This document shows, one piece after another, positions 46,431 through 55,355 of a stretch of 64,000 nucleotides of DNA (the first letter of the stretch is position 1; each line of letters starts with the position of its first letter). The DNA lies in assembly GCF_013031245.1 (NCBI RefSeq), contig NZ_WPZL01000003.1:186001-250000 (forward strand), written 5' to 3'. Both the position numbers and the translations under genes were made by a program. The stretch comes from Ruegeria lacuscaerulensis (GTDB lineage: Bacteria > Pseudomonadota > Alphaproteobacteria > Rhodobacterales > Rhodobacteraceae). Below the pieces are notes generated by a model. It had not been told where the DNA came from, made no database searches, and was given only the letters and a program-made list of their open reading frames with translations.

Positions 46431-47312
46431 ATGTCCAAAGCAGAACAGCGCGAGCAGATGTCCAACGGCGCGGGTTTCATTGCAGCACTGGATCAAAGCG
46501 GCGGCTCGACGCCCAAAGCGCTTGCTCTTTATGGCGTTGAGGAGTCGGATTACAACTCGGACGAGGAGATGTTCGGCGAGATCCAGAAGATGCGTGCGCG
46601 TATCATTCTGGCCGACGATTTCACCAAGGCCAAAGTGATCGGCGCGATCCTGTTCGAACGCACACTTGGAGAACAGATCGATGGTCGCAAGGTTGCGGAT
46701 TACCTTTGGTCCGTCAAGGGCATCGTACCCTTCCTGAAAATCGATAAAGGCTTGGAAGATCAGGCCAATGGCGTTCAGATGATGAAGCCGATCCCGGGCC
46801 TCGCTGACACTCTGGCCAAGGCGGATGGCGTTTTCGGCACTAAGGAACGTTCGGTGATCCATGAGGCAAACGCTGAAGGTATCGCCGCCGTTGTTGCTCA
46901 ACAGTTCGATGTCGCCCGTGAGGTCGTCGCGGCGGGCATGGTTCCGATTGTCGAGCCCGAGGTCAACATCAACTCCGCCACCAAGGTTGAGGCTGAGGAC
47001 ATCCTGAAGGCCGAGATCCTGAAGAACCTCGACCAGCTGGATGAGGGACAGGACGTCATGCTGAAACTGACCATTCCCAGCAAGGCTAATCTGTTTGACG
47101 AACTTGCGGATCACCCGCGTGTTCTGCGCGTGGTGGCGCTGTCTGGTGGCTATTCGACCGAGCAGGCCTGCGATCTGCTGGACCAAAATGGCAAAATGAT
47201 TGCGTCCTTCTCGCGCGCGCTGACCGAGGGGCTGTCCAAGCAGCAATCGGATGCCGAGTTCAATGCCGCGCTGGGTGGCAACATCGAAAAAATCTTCCGC
47301 GCCTCGGTTTAA
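46431..47312 (+). CDS. Fructose-bisphosphate aldolase, class I
   Basis: The protein has 293 residues. It splits or forms fructose 1,6-bisphosphate through a Schiff-base lysine. GAGFIAALDQSGGSTPKALA, the core GIVPFLKIDKGLE (Lys), MVPIVEPEVNI and LSGGYSTEQACDLL are typical of the bacterial class I type. The ATG at 46431 is preceded by GGGAAAG. The longer upstream frame overlaps the P450 end and is rejected. The palindrome upstream suggests control with the two gap genes. Confidence 0.92.
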   Translation: MSKAEQREQMSNGAGFIAALDQSGGSTPKALALYGVEESDYNSDEEMFGEIQKMRARIILADDFTKAKVIGAILFERTLGEQIDGRKVADYLWSVKGIVPFLKIDKGLEDQANGVQMMKPIPGLADTLAKADGVFGTKERSVIHEANAEGIAAVVAQQFDVAREVVAAGMVPIVEPEVNINSATKVEAEDILKAEILKNLDQLDEGQDVMLKLTIPSKANLFDELADHPRVLRVVALSGGYSTEQACDLLDQNGKMIASFSRALTEGLSKQQSDAEFNAALGGNIEKIFRASV

Positions 47313-47318
47313 GAGGCG

Positions 47319-47921
47319 CTATTCCGGCTTGGTGAATTCGCGGCGCAACTGCGCCGCTTTTTCGCGCATGCTGCAACCGACGGCGTGATCATTCACCAGG
47401 CCCATGGCCTGCATGAACGCGAACACCGTGGTCGGGCCGACAAACTTCCAGCCACGCTTTTTCAGGTCCTTCGACATGGCCACAGATTCTTCCGAGGTGG
47501 ATGCGGTCTGCGGTTCCGGCGGGCTGTCCGCCTCAAATCTCCAGACATAAGCCGCCAGAGACCCTTCGGCTGCGACAAGCTCTTGTGCGCGGCAGGCGTT
47601 GTTGATGACGGCCTCGATTTTTCCACGGTGGCGCACGATGCCTTCATCCTGCAAAAGCCGCTCAATGTCGGCTTGATCAAACGCGGCTACTGCGTTGAAA
47701 TCGAAGTGATTAAAGGCTTTCCTGAAGTTCTCGCGCTTGGACAGGATAGTGTGCCAGCTTAAACCCGACTGAAAACTCTCCAGACACAGTTTTTCGAACA
47801 GGCGCTGATCGTCGGCCACCGGGTAACCCCATTCCTGATCGTGGTAGTCAAAGAACTCGGGCGCGGCCTGACACCAGGCGCAACGCGGTTTGCCGTCGGG
47901 ACCGGGAATGGTGTTGCTCAT
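47319..47921 (-). CDS. tag: DNA-3-methyladenine glycosylase I
   Basis: The protein has 200 residues. It removes 3-methyladenine from DNA. The zinc and active-site parts are PRCAWCQAAPEFFDYHDQEW at the N-terminus and MQAMGLVNDHAVGCSMRE near the end, with FEKLCLESFQSGLSWHTIL between. The ATG at 47921 is used rather than a TTG three bases earlier. It is convergent with the aldolase gene, seven bases apart at their stops. Confidence 0.93.
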   Translation of the reverse strand: MSNTIPGPDGKPRCAWCQAAPEFFDYHDQEWGYPVADDQRLFEKLCLESFQSGLSWHTILSKRENFRKAFNHFDFNAVAAFDQADIERLLQDEGIVRHRGKIEAVINNACRAQELVAAEGSLAAYVWRFEADSPPEPQTASTSEESVAMSKDLKKRGWKFVGPTTVFAFMQAMGLVNDHAVGCSMREKAAQLRREFTKPE

Positions 47922-47981
47922 CAAATGTACCCTTTTTGTTCCTGCTCAGAATACGGGTTAACCTACATTCAAGGCAAGGGG

Positions 47982-48203
47982 TCAGTATTCAGTCTGATAC
48001 CACTTCAGAATAAACACCCGAATGGCCGAGGCGAGGCCGACCTCGGGGTCGCGTGCAACATCAATTTCGGAGGCTAACGCGTTGATTGGCATATCTTTGG
48101 ATTGTGCGATTTCCCGAAAGGCGCGCCAGAAATCATCCTCCAGCGACACCGAGGTCCGATGCCCTTTCAGCGTCAGGGAACGCTTTATCGGGCGACCACT
48201 CAA
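47982..48203 (-). CDS. Ribbon-helix-helix domain protein
   Basis: The protein has 73 residues. It reads RTSVSLEDDFWRAFREIAQS near 16-35, a basic beta strand followed by helices, as in the RHH_4 (CopG-like) family of DNA-binding proteins. It starts with TTG, sharing bases with the stop of the DUF4169 gene upstream. It probably binds DNA as a dimer. Its target is unknown; the operon with fumC is suggestive. Confidence 0.75.
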   Translation of the reverse strand: MSGRPIKRSLTLKGHRTSVSLEDDFWRAFREIAQSKDMPINALASEIDVARDPEVGLASAIRVFILKWYQTEY

Positions 48204-48376
48204 TCTTCAATCTCGCGATTATCTAAATCGCGCTTCAACTTGTCCCGCTCGAATTTGGCTTCGAATTTTTCGGCCTTAGTGCGCCCGAATTTCACAGCGT
48301 TCTGGTCCGCGCGGGCCTTTTTCTCGGCCCGCGCTTTTTCTTTTCTGTACCGGTTCAGGTTGACCGGCTTGCTCAT
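48200..48376 (-). CDS. DUF4169 small basic protein, 58 residues
   Basis: An ATG frame of 58 residues begins at 48376, overlapping the fumC stop by ATGA, and ends in TGA at 48200. It reads [20 protein letters not shown], then [18 protein letters not shown], then [20 protein letters not shown]. The composition is strongly basic and helical and matches the DUF4169 family. The stop overlaps the TTG start of the next gene. Function unknown. Confidence 0.8.
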   Translation of the reverse strand: MSKPVNLNRYRKEKARAEKKARADQNAVKFGRTKAEKFEAKFERDKLKRDLDNREIED

Positions 48377-49770
48377 CTGTCCTTGGGACCGATCATATGT
48401 TCCGGACGGACGACCGCCTCAAAGGTTTCCTCGTCCACAAAGCCCAATGCGATCGCTTCTTCCTTGAGAGTCGTGCCGTTCTTGTGGGCGGTTTTGGCGA
48501 CGGTGGTGGCGTTGTCATATCCGATGGTGGGCGCCAGCGCAGTTACAAGCATCAGCGATTCCTTCATCAGCTTGTCAATTCGCGGCTCATTGGCCTGAAT
48601 GCCCAGCAACATCCGTTCGGTAAAGCTGTCGGTGGCGTCGCCCAGCAGCTGAATGGACTGCAGCAGGTTGTAGGACATCATCGGATTGTAGACGTTCAGC
48701 TGGAAATGCCCCTGCGAACCCGCGAACTTGATTGCGGCGTCGTTGCCCATCACATGCGCGGCCACCTGTGTCAGCGCTTCGGCCTGTGTCGGGTTAACTT
48801 TGCCGGGCATGATCGACGAGCCGGGCTCGTTTTCCGGCAGAATCAACTCACCCAGGCCCGACCGCGGTCCGGAGCCCAACAACCTGATATCGTTGGCGAT
48901 CTTGTAACAAGACCCCGCGATGGTCGCCAATGCGCCGGACAGGAACACCATGGCATCATGGGCGGCCAAAGCTTCGAACTTGTTTGGCGCGGTGACAAAG
49001 GGCAGCCCGGTGATCTCGGCCATGTTGGCTGCCACGGCCTCATCCCAACCGTGGTGGGTGTTCAGGCCGGTACCAACGGCGGTGCCGCCTTGGGCCAGTT
49101 CGTATATGCCCGGCATTGCGGCTTCGACCCGGGCAATGCCCTGGCGGATTTGATGGGCGTAGGCGCCGAATTCCTGTTCCAGCGTCAGGGGTGTGGCGTC
49201 TTGTGTATGGGTTCGGCCAATTTTGATGATGCCCGCGAACTCGTCAGCCTTCTTTTCCAATCCCTCGGCCAGCTTGGTCAGGCCGGGCAGCAGGACGTCG
49301 CGCACGCTGACCGCTGTGGCGATATGCATGGCAGTGGGGAAAGTGTCATTCGACGACTGACCCATGTTGCAGTGGTCGTTCGGGTGTACGGGGTCTTTCG
49401 AGCCGATAACACCCCCCATAATCTCGATGGCGCGGTTCGCGATGACCTCGTTCGAGTTCATGTTCGACTGCGTACCCGATCCGGTTTGCCAGACAACCAG
49501 AGGGAAGTTGTCGTCCAGCTTACCTTCGATCACTTCGCCAGCGGCCTGAATAATCGCATCCGCGATTTTCGCGTCCAGCTTGCCGATGGCCTTGTTCTCA
49601 ATGGCGCAAGCTTTTTTGATCACGCCCAGCGCACGTACGATGGCGACAGGTTGTTTTTCCCAACCAATGGGGAAGTTCATGATCGAACGCTGTGTCTGGG
49701 CGCCCCAATACTTGTCAGCAGGGACTTCCAACGGGCCAAAGCTGTCGGATTCGGTGCGGGTCTGAGACAT
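48373..49770 (-). CDS. fumC: Fumarate hydratase, class II
   Basis: The protein has 465 residues. It hydrates fumarate to malate in the TCA cycle and needs no iron-sulfur cluster. [49 protein letters not shown] and the signature [15 protein letters not shown] are all present. The two downstream genes are each coupled by overlapping start and stop codons, so all three form one operon. Confidence 0.96.
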   Translation of the reverse strand: MSQTRTESDSFGPLEVPADKYWGAQTQRSIMNFPIGWEKQPVAIVRALGVIKKACAIENKAIGKLDAKIADAIIQAAGEVIEGKLDDNFPLVVWQTGSGTQSNMNSNEVIANRAIEIMGGVIGSKDPVHPNDHCNMGQSSNDTFPTAMHIATAVSVRDVLLPGLTKLAEGLEKKADEFAGIIKIGRTHTQDATPLTLEQEFGAYAHQIRQGIARVEAAMPGIYELAQGGTAVGTGLNTHHGWDEAVAANMAEITGLPFVTAPNKFEALAAHDAMVFLSGALATIAGSCYKIANDIRLLGSGPRSGLGELILPENEPGSSIMPGKVNPTQAEALTQVAAHVMGNDAAIKFAGSQGHFQLNVYNPMMSYNLLQSIQLLGDATDSFTERMLLGIQANEPRIDKLMKESLMLVTALAPTIGYDNATTVAKTAHKNGTTLKEEAIALGFVDEETFEAVVRPEHMIGPKDR

Positions 49771-49909
49771 CGGTCACTCCGTCTTGTATACAGTCGCATG
49801 CCGTTTACCCGTGACGGCGTCATCGTGCAATCGGCCAGTTGAGCGCACCATAAGCATAAGGCCACCAAAGGTATAGGCGGATGGGTGCGTCATTTTTTTG
49901 CGAAGTGCA

Positions 49910-49937
49910 TTGTGCGCGCGTGTGACTGGGCTACAAT
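49910..49937 (+). promoter_or_regulatory. Predicted promoter of the secreted hypothetical protein gene
   Basis: TTGTGC and TACAAT are separated by 16 bases, 29 bases before the GTG start. The match to sigma70 elements is good for the -10 box and moderate for the -35 box. Confidence 0.45.
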
Positions 49938-49965
49938 AAAAACGAATACCGCATTGGAGGTTAAG

Positions 49966-50529
49966 GTGGGCACACTGGTTTGGACACGTCCCCTGAAATT
50001 TGCCGCATTTTCAATTGGCATTCTATTTCTTGTCGTAATTTCAAGCCTTCACGCCTATGCGGGGAATATCGCTCCTTTTGTCGGCGATTATGTCGGTTCC
50101 GCAAACCTGGTGGAGGATGATGGCACTGAAACACCACGTGACATGAGCGTTTCCATCCATGAAATAAGGAATGGCTTCAATGTCAGCTGGTCGACGACAA
50201 CCTATAAGAGTGACGGCCGGGTCAAGGAGCAGAAGTTTTCGATAGATTTCAAACCGACTGAGCGGTCAGATGTGTACTCTGCCGCAATGAAGCGCAATGT
50301 GTTCGGACATGAGGTTCCGTTAGACCCGATGCAAGGCGAACCGTTTGTCTGGGGTCGGATCGAGGGTGAGACTTTGACCGTATTCTCCTTGTTTATTGGG
50401 GAATCCGGCGACTACGAACTTCAACAGTTCGACCGCACTCTGGCAGAGGGCGGTCTGAATCTTTCTTTCTCACGGTTCCGCGACGGCATGAAGTCGCGAT
50501 CCGTCAGTACCTTTTTGGAAAAAAGGTAG
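49966..50529 (+). CDS. Secreted protein of unknown function
   Basis: The protein has 187 residues from a GTG start directly after GGAGG, giving MGTLVWTRPLKFAAFSIGIL. Residues 8-32 form a signal peptide ending HAYA. The mature part is rich in beta strands (FVGDYVGSANLVEDDGTETP, FNVSWSTTTYKSDGRVKEQK), which suggests a small calycin-like or beta-barrel fold. There is no catalytic motif I recognise. It converges on sspB with a 14-base palindrome (GCTTCGCGCGAAGC, 50530-50543) between the two stops, which may end both transcripts. Confidence 0.6.
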   Translation: MGTLVWTRPLKFAAFSIGILFLVVISSLHAYAGNIAPFVGDYVGSANLVEDDGTETPRDMSVSIHEIRNGFNVSWSTTTYKSDGRVKEQKFSIDFKPTERSDVYSAAMKRNVFGHEVPLDPMQGEPFVWGRIEGETLTVFSLFIGESGDYELQQFDRTLAEGGLNLSFSRFRDGMKSRSVSTFLEKR

Positions 50530-50550
50530 GCTTCGCGCGAAGCGAGACAG

Positions 50551-51009
50551 TTATTTTCGGAAACTGTCCAGCGACACGACATCGGCGTCGTGATGGTCTT
50601 GTTCCTCTTCAACCTCAATCGATTCCTCGACAATGTGGCCGGACTCTTCCTCGTCTTCGGGGCTTTCAAAGCGCAATCCGAACTCGACGGAAGGGTCTAC
50701 AAAGGTCTTGATCGATCCGTAGGGGATGTACAGCGGCTCCGGCGCATCTCCGAAGTTCAAAGTGATGGCGAATCCGTCGTCGCCGACCTCGAGATTTTCG
50801 AACCAATGCTGCATGACGATCGTCATTTCTTCGGGGTAACGCTCGCGCAACCAGTCAGCCAGCTCGACGCCTTCCTGGCGTGTGTCAAAGGTAATAAAGA
50901 AATGATGCGCCCCGGGCAGTCCGTTTTCAGAAACGCTGGTCAGAACGGACTTGATGAGCCCGCGCATGGCAGAGTGCATCAGGTTTCCATAGTCGATGTC
51001 TTGCGACAT
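50551..51009 (-). CDS. sspB: ClpXP adaptor SspB (alphaproteobacterial type)
   Basis: The protein has 152 residues. The folded part (1-110) has LPGAHHFFITFDTRQEGVEL, ITLNFGDAPEPLYIPYGSIK and PSVEFGLRF, as in SspB-alpha; a flexible acidic linker follows, ending in VVSLDSFRK, the short C-terminal ClpX-docking peptide. SspB binds ssrA-tagged peptides and hands them to ClpXP. The tmRNA gene that adds this tag is about 3 kb downstream. Confidence 0.92.
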   Translation of the reverse strand: MSQDIDYGNLMHSAMRGLIKSVLTSVSENGLPGAHHFFITFDTRQEGVELADWLRERYPEEMTIVMQHWFENLEVGDDGFAITLNFGDAPEPLYIPYGSIKTFVDPSVEFGLRFESPEDEEESGHIVEESIEVEEEQDHHDADVVSLDSFRK

Positions 51010-51085
51010 GTGTCATCCTCAAAAGTGGTCACTCTCAGCATAGGGGATTTCGAAGGAAACGAAAGACCGTGTATGCGGGGATTGT

Positions 51086-52339
51086 TCAAACGTAATGAAA
51101 ACCCACTCCGATTGCGGCCACGATTACCAACGCTGTAGCCATTCCTAATTTAAATTTAAAAATCAGTATGCTAGCGATCGCAGTGAGGGCCAGCGCAGTC
51201 AAATCCAGGGTCGCCAATTCGGGTCGTGGAACCGTCACCGGGCCCCATGATAGCTCAGGAATATTCTTAAAAAGAACGTTAAGACCGAACCACACGGAAA
51301 GGTTAAGAATCACACCGACCACGGCGGCAGTAATTCCGTGCAGCGCAGCGGATAATCTGGGGCGGGCAGCGAGCTGGTCCAGATAGGGTGCCGCGAGGAA
51401 GATCCATAGAAAACAGGGAACAAAGGTAGCCCACAAGGCAACCGCTCCGGCGGCAATGGACAGCATCGCGCCACCTGTGATCTGGCCGGTCAGCATGGCC
51501 ACGAATTGCGTCACCAAAATCAACGGCCCCGGAGTCGTCTCGGCCAGTCCAAGCGCATCGATCATCTGATCTGTACTGACCCATTGGTATTTGTCCACGA
51601 CGGTCTGCGTCATATAGGCCAGAACTGCATAGGCCCCACCAAAAGTAACAACCGCAAGGCGGGCAAAAAACCACCCCAGGTCGCTCAGCAGCTTTTGACC
51701 CATCAGTGATAGCGTGAACAGTGGACCAAGCCACAAAACCAGCCACAGCGCGCCAGTTCGAAGTGCGCCGGTTGCTTTTGGGGCAGGGGGAAGCTCTGTC
51801 ACCGGGGCTTCTCCCTGAAAACTGAAATATCCCCACACGGCGGCTGCCAGTATGATAAATGGGAATGGGAGGTTCAGTGCAAATATGGCAAGGAAACCCA
51901 GCCCGGCGATTGCGTGGTGTTCAATATCCGTCAGGGCTTTGCGTGACAGTTTTTTGAGCGCCTGCAGTACAATCACGATGACCGTCGCCTTGACCCCCAG
52001 AAAACCGGCCTGAACCAGCGGCAGGTCTCCGAAAGCGGCGTAAAGCCCGACTAGAAACGCGATGATGGCCGCTCCGGGCAGAACAAACAGCGCGCCGGCA
52101 ATCAAACCGCCAGTGACGCCGCGCAGGCGCCAACCGGCATAAGTGGCCAATTGCATGGCTTCGGGGCCGGGCAGAAGCATGCAGAGCGACAGAGCCCTCA
52201 GATAGGTTTGCTCATCCAGCCAGGGGCGATTTTCGACCAGTTCCTGATGCATCAGCGAAATTTGCGCGGCTGGTCCTCCGAAAGAAAGCAGCCCAATACG
52301 CCCGAATACCCGGACTAAATCGGGAATCGTGGGCTTCAT
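51086..52339 (-). CDS. chrA: Chromate transporter ChrA
   Basis: The protein has 417 residues and about ten membrane helices in two homologous halves. The N-terminal half has FGRIGLLSFGGPAAQISLMH and MLLPGPEAMQLATYAGWRL; the second has FFARLAVVTFGGAYAVLAYM and LGLAETTPGPLILVTQFV, both as in the CHR family. It exports chromate from the cytoplasm. The ATG at 52339 overlaps the end of the upstream gene (ATGA), so both are translated together. Confidence 0.92.
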   Translation of the reverse strand: MKPTIPDLVRVFGRIGLLSFGGPAAQISLMHQELVENRPWLDEQTYLRALSLCMLLPGPEAMQLATYAGWRLRGVTGGLIAGALFVLPGAAIIAFLVGLYAAFGDLPLVQAGFLGVKATVIVIVLQALKKLSRKALTDIEHHAIAGLGFLAIFALNLPFPFIILAAAVWGYFSFQGEAPVTELPPAPKATGALRTGALWLVLWLGPLFTLSLMGQKLLSDLGWFFARLAVVTFGGAYAVLAYMTQTVVDKYQWVSTDQMIDALGLAETTPGPLILVTQFVAMLTGQITGGAMLSIAAGAVALWATFVPCFLWIFLAAPYLDQLAARPRLSAALHGITAAVVGVILNLSVWFGLNVLFKNIPELSWGPVTVPRPELATLDLTALALTAIASILIFKFKLGMATALVIVAAIGVGFHYV

Positions 52340-53151
52340 GATTTGCGATCCGTCGGCCAATCGTGCTGTTCTTCGAATCCGTCCCGAGCCCATCGGTACA
52401 GTGCATCATAAAGGTGCAGGCCCGCTGCAAGGTTCTGGTGATCGTCCCGGTATTGCCGCGACAATCCTACCGATACGGCCAATAGACCTGCGGCCTCGGG
52501 CGCCAGGCTATGGCGGTTGGTGTCTGCGGCCCGAATAACCGTTGCAAGACGGTCCAGAGCCGGTGTGTGCAGCTCAAATTCATCCAGCATGATATCAAAG
52601 GTGCAGCGGTCCTGTCGGTGCGACCAAAAGGTGTTTTCAATGTCAAACGGCGTCGCGCCAAAGACATTGGCAGCGTTTTCGACTTCTGATGGCGCCACGA
52701 ACAGAAAACGCGCATTGGGGTCTACAAACCGTCGGATCAGCCATGGGCAGGCAATTCGGTCAATTTTTGGCCTGTGGCGTGTGACCCAGACTGAACGGCC
52801 GTCAATGAACTCTGGCAGAGCCGAGGCCGGAACGCGCGACGCGTCGGGCAAGTCTCGCCAGGCAAACATGCCACCGTCCAGAAACTCTGCATTACATCCT
52901 TCGCTGCGCAGCCATGACACCACGCCCTGACTGAGTTTTTTGCCTTTCTGACAAACAACGACTGCGGAACGGTCAGCGATCAATTTGGTCAGGCCTTCAA
53001 AGTCTTTTGCAGGATGTCGCACGGAGCTGGGTATTAGGTAAGGATCGGCGTCGAAATCTGTGTCGATGCAAACGTCAACAATAACCGGAGCCTGTGGCGT
53101 TCCAATCAATCGCAACAGTTGCTTTGGGGTAATTGAATTGGGCGCGGGCAT
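52336..53151 (-). CDS. Rhodanese-ChrB_C fusion protein (chromate resistance)
   Basis: The protein has 271 residues. The N-terminal half is a rhodanese domain (ITPKQLLRLIGTPQAPVIVD; active loop VVVCQKGKKLSQGVVSW with Cys near 67). The C-terminal half is of ChrB_C type (WVTRHRPKIDRIACPWLIRR, then RFLFVAPSEV and HRQDRCTFDIMLDEFEL). ChrB proteins regulate or support chromate resistance with ChrA. The start at 53151 follows AGGAGA. It is coupled to chrA. The rhodanese part suggests a sulfur-transfer or redox function alongside. Confidence 0.85.
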   Translation of the reverse strand: MPAPNSITPKQLLRLIGTPQAPVIVDVCIDTDFDADPYLIPSSVRHPAKDFEGLTKLIADRSAVVVCQKGKKLSQGVVSWLRSEGCNAEFLDGGMFAWRDLPDASRVPASALPEFIDGRSVWVTRHRPKIDRIACPWLIRRFVDPNARFLFVAPSEVENAANVFGATPFDIENTFWSHRQDRCTFDIMLDEFELHTPALDRLATVIRAADTNRHSLAPEAAGLLAVSVGLSRQYRDDHQNLAAGLHLYDALYRWARDGFEEQHDWPTDRKS

Positions 53152-53281
53152 GGCATGTCTCCTGGTTTGAACGGATACATGCGAAACTTGGGCTTGCGCC
53201 TCACGGGGCGTTCGCAATCTTACCCCATGGCCCTTGATTACGTCTTAGCGCCAAGGGGGTCAAGGTTGCGCGGGCCCTGTT

Positions 53282-53713
53282 TCAGGCCCAATCCAATCGT
53301 TGACCTGTCATGCAAACGGGTAAGGTGTCCTGCGGGAATTGGCCGAGTTGTTCAAACAGCGAGATGAAATCGAACTGATTGTATGCTTCGACCATGCGAC
53401 CATCCCGAATCCGGGCAATGACGCTGCCAGCAGCCTCCAACGGGGCGCCGTTATCCGCTCGGGTTGTCTTCAGATGAATGATCGCAGACACCCAATCGCC
53501 GTCTTCCATGATTTTCGGCAATTCGACATGAATGTCCCCAAGGATATGACGAAATGCCATGACAAGATCGCGGAAATCATCGGCTCCGACCTGCATCTCG
53601 GGGATTAAACCCTCGGCCATCGTGTCCGGAGCAAAATACTGGTCAATCGCATCGGTATCCCCGTTTTCCCAAACTTCGGAATACCATTCTCTGAGTACAT
53701 CGGCGTGTGACAT
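53282..53713 (-). CDS. SnoaL-like (NTF2 fold) protein
   Basis: The protein has 143 residues. VLREWYSEVWENGDTDAIDQ, then YFAPDTMAEGLIPEMQVGAD and GRMVEAYNQFDFISLFEQLG are typical of SnoaL-like ester cyclase proteins with a cone-shaped NTF2 fold. These often bind or turn over small hydrophobic compounds. The substrate is not known. It stands alone between chrB and ssrA, with 100 bases free on the ssrA side. Confidence 0.75.
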   Translation of the reverse strand: MSHADVLREWYSEVWENGDTDAIDQYFAPDTMAEGLIPEMQVGADDFRDLVMAFRHILGDIHVELPKIMEDGDWVSAIIHLKTTRADNGAPLEAAGSVIARIRDGRMVEAYNQFDFISLFEQLGQFPQDTLPVCMTGQRLDWA

Positions 53714-53816
53714 CCCAGCCCTCCTTTTCCTGACAGGTCGAGCATGGAACGAAAGGGTGAAAAAACTCTGAACGTGAACAAGATCAGAGGTAAACCACAG
53801 ACATTTATGGGGAAAT

Positions 53817-54146
53817 GCAGGTTTCTGTTGCCAGGTACCTGCGAACCCCGCCTTACGCGGCTAGGCGTAAGGGCTTAAGTTTCGGTCTTGTTACTGCTTA
53901 CGCAGCAACTGCAACCGGAGCACGATTGTCGTTTGCAATTGTACTATTTTCGCCGATAACGGTGGCAGACAGCCGAGACAAAGCTAACCCCTTTAGACGT
54001 TCGTCGATCCTATTTCGGCCCCCCGGTTCTGAAAGATTCCCCAAACGAAGGATACCTCCAGAAGGTTTATGGTGGAGCCGCCGGGTACCGCCCCCGGGTC
54101 CGATCCGTTTATTACGAGCGCGTTTATGTCCATAGTCCCGAAGGAC
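53817..54146 (-). ncRNA. ssrA: tmRNA, circularly permuted two-piece (alphaproteobacterial) type
   Basis: On the minus strand the acceptor piece comes first (about 54146-54070), with the 3' stem CGGCTCC followed by ACCA. After a 48-base intervening segment comes the coding piece (about 54022-53817), which starts GGGGCCG and pairs with CGGCTCC. The tag frame at 53936-53898 encodes ANDNRAPVAVAA and a TAA stop. Past it are two hairpins (CCTTACGC/GCGTAAGG and GCAGGT/ACCTGC). tmRNA rescues stalled ribosomes and marks proteins for ClpXP. The exact ends are estimates. Confidence 0.92.
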
Positions 54147-54152
54147 ACTACT

Positions 54153-54181
54153 TATATAGGTGAGCCAACACCGGGATGCAA
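54153..54181 (-). promoter_or_regulatory. Promoter of ssrA
   Basis: On the minus strand TTGCAT and TATATA are spaced by 17 bases, ending seven bases before the start of the tmRNA acceptor piece. This is a near-consensus sigma70 promoter, as expected for a highly expressed RNA gene. Confidence 0.75.
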
Positions 54182-54221
54182 ACTCAGATTTCTTGATCTC
54201 AGATGTATTTAAAACAGATAG

Positions 54222-54584
54222 TTACGCAGCTCTATTCAAGTTGGCCAATATCAACCACAGCGCAAGAACCAGTTCGATTCCACCGAACGTCACCGCTTTG
54301 ACCAATGGTGGGTTGTCCAGAATGACCGAGACAAACCGGCCAAGGGCTGCCCCTGCATAGACAATACCCAGCATGGCATAGGCCATCGGGTTGTTCAGCC
54401 AAAGCACGGCCAGCCCGGTGACCACGAACAGCCCGCCGACCGAGGCGCGTATCTCACTGAGCCCCATATTGCTGTCGGTCGGAGCCAGATCCAAGGAAGC
54501 AGCGGTGAAGTTGGGGGCCAGGAACCCAAACAGACCAAAGCCAATGGTCAGAATTGCGGCGATCACATTCAGGGTGGTCGTCAT
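54222..54584 (-). CDS. DUF4345-type small membrane protein
   Basis: The protein has 120 residues and four predicted membrane helices (VIAAILTIGFGLFGFLAP, VGGLFVVTGLAVLWLNN, YAMLGIVYAGAALGRFVSVI, GGIELVLALWLILANL). The pattern fits the DUF4345 family of four-helix membrane proteins. GAGGAGGG lies before the start (an ATG three bases earlier is also possible). It begins 10 bases after the stop of the GntR gene, on the same strand, so the two are one transcript. Confidence 0.7.
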   Translation of the reverse strand: MTTTLNVIAAILTIGFGLFGFLAPNFTAASLDLAPTDSNMGLSEIRASVGGLFVVTGLAVLWLNNPMAYAMLGIVYAGAALGRFVSVILDNPPLVKAVTFGGIELVLALWLILANLNRAA

Positions 54585-54594
54585 CATACCCTCC

Positions 54595-55326
54595 TCAGGC
54601 AGGCTTACGCCGCTGTTGGGCCACGTCCTGCGCGAGATTGCGTGTATAGTTTTCCAGCTCTGCCAAATTTGCATCCACCTTGACGGTGTCCCGGGCTTCC
54701 AGCGCGTCTGCGATCTGATTGTGCAGACCGATGATCTCTTCGCGCGACCGTGCGGTGAAAGTGATCATGTTCATCAGGGGTTGCATAGCCTCAACGGCAC
54801 CGGCGAGTTGATAGGACAGGACCGGATTCCCCGCACCGTCAACAAGGGCTCGGTGAAACGCCACATCCGACGCGCAGAATGCCTCATCCGTGAGGCCGGG
54901 TTGCGCCTGGCGATGGATTTCAGCCCGCATTGTCGCCAGTTGATCTGCAGTTCGCCGCTTTGCGGACAAGGCGGCACAGGCGCGCTCCAGCGCAAAGCGC
55001 GCTTCGCAGGCGGTATCGAAACTGACTGCATTCATCGACAGCAGCAGTGTTGAGGTGGTGATCTGCTGTGAATACGCGTCCTCAAAGCTCAGCCGGTTAA
55101 CAAATGCTCCGCCGCTGGCCCCGCGCTGCGTGCGGATCAATGATTGTGCTGCAAGCCGCTTTAACGCCTCACGAACGGTGGGGCGAGAGACACCAAACTG
55201 ATCGGACAGTTCAGCTTCGGACGGCAAACGCTCATCCACGATCAGTTTGCCTGAGATGATGGCGTCGCGAATGGCCTGTGCGATCTGAGCAGACAGATCC
55301 GCAGGCTTCTGAGGGCTAATTTTCAT
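54595..55326 (-). CDS. GntR-family (FadR/FCD) transcriptional regulator, divergent from the dmdA operon
   Basis: The protein has 243 residues. The winged helix-turn-helix is at about 10-75 (ERLPSEAELSDQFGVSRPTV, REALKRLAAQSLIRTQRG) and an FCD effector domain with the metal-binding pattern (SDVAFHRALVDGAGNPVL, LHNQIADALEARD) follows. FCD regulators sense organic acids. Two TGTCTGACA-type palindromes lie in the shared region with the DUF2182 gene. A GntR regulator next to dmdA is known in Ruegeria, so control of DMSP genes is likely; the ligand is unproven. Confidence 0.82.
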   Translation of the reverse strand: MKISPQKPADLSAQIAQAIRDAIISGKLIVDERLPSEAELSDQFGVSRPTVREALKRLAAQSLIRTQRGASGGAFVNRLSFEDAYSQQITTSTLLLSMNAVSFDTACEARFALERACAALSAKRRTADQLATMRAEIHRQAQPGLTDEAFCASDVAFHRALVDGAGNPVLSYQLAGAVEAMQPLMNMITFTARSREEIIGLHNQIADALEARDTVKVDANLAELENYTRNLAQDVAQQRRKPA

Positions 55327-55355
55327 AATTCAGAGACCATTGGTGAATTTTTATT

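Noticed and set aside
48397..49842. 481-residue frame opposite fumC
   Set aside because: fumC on the other strand is unambiguous, and this frame shows no family motif.
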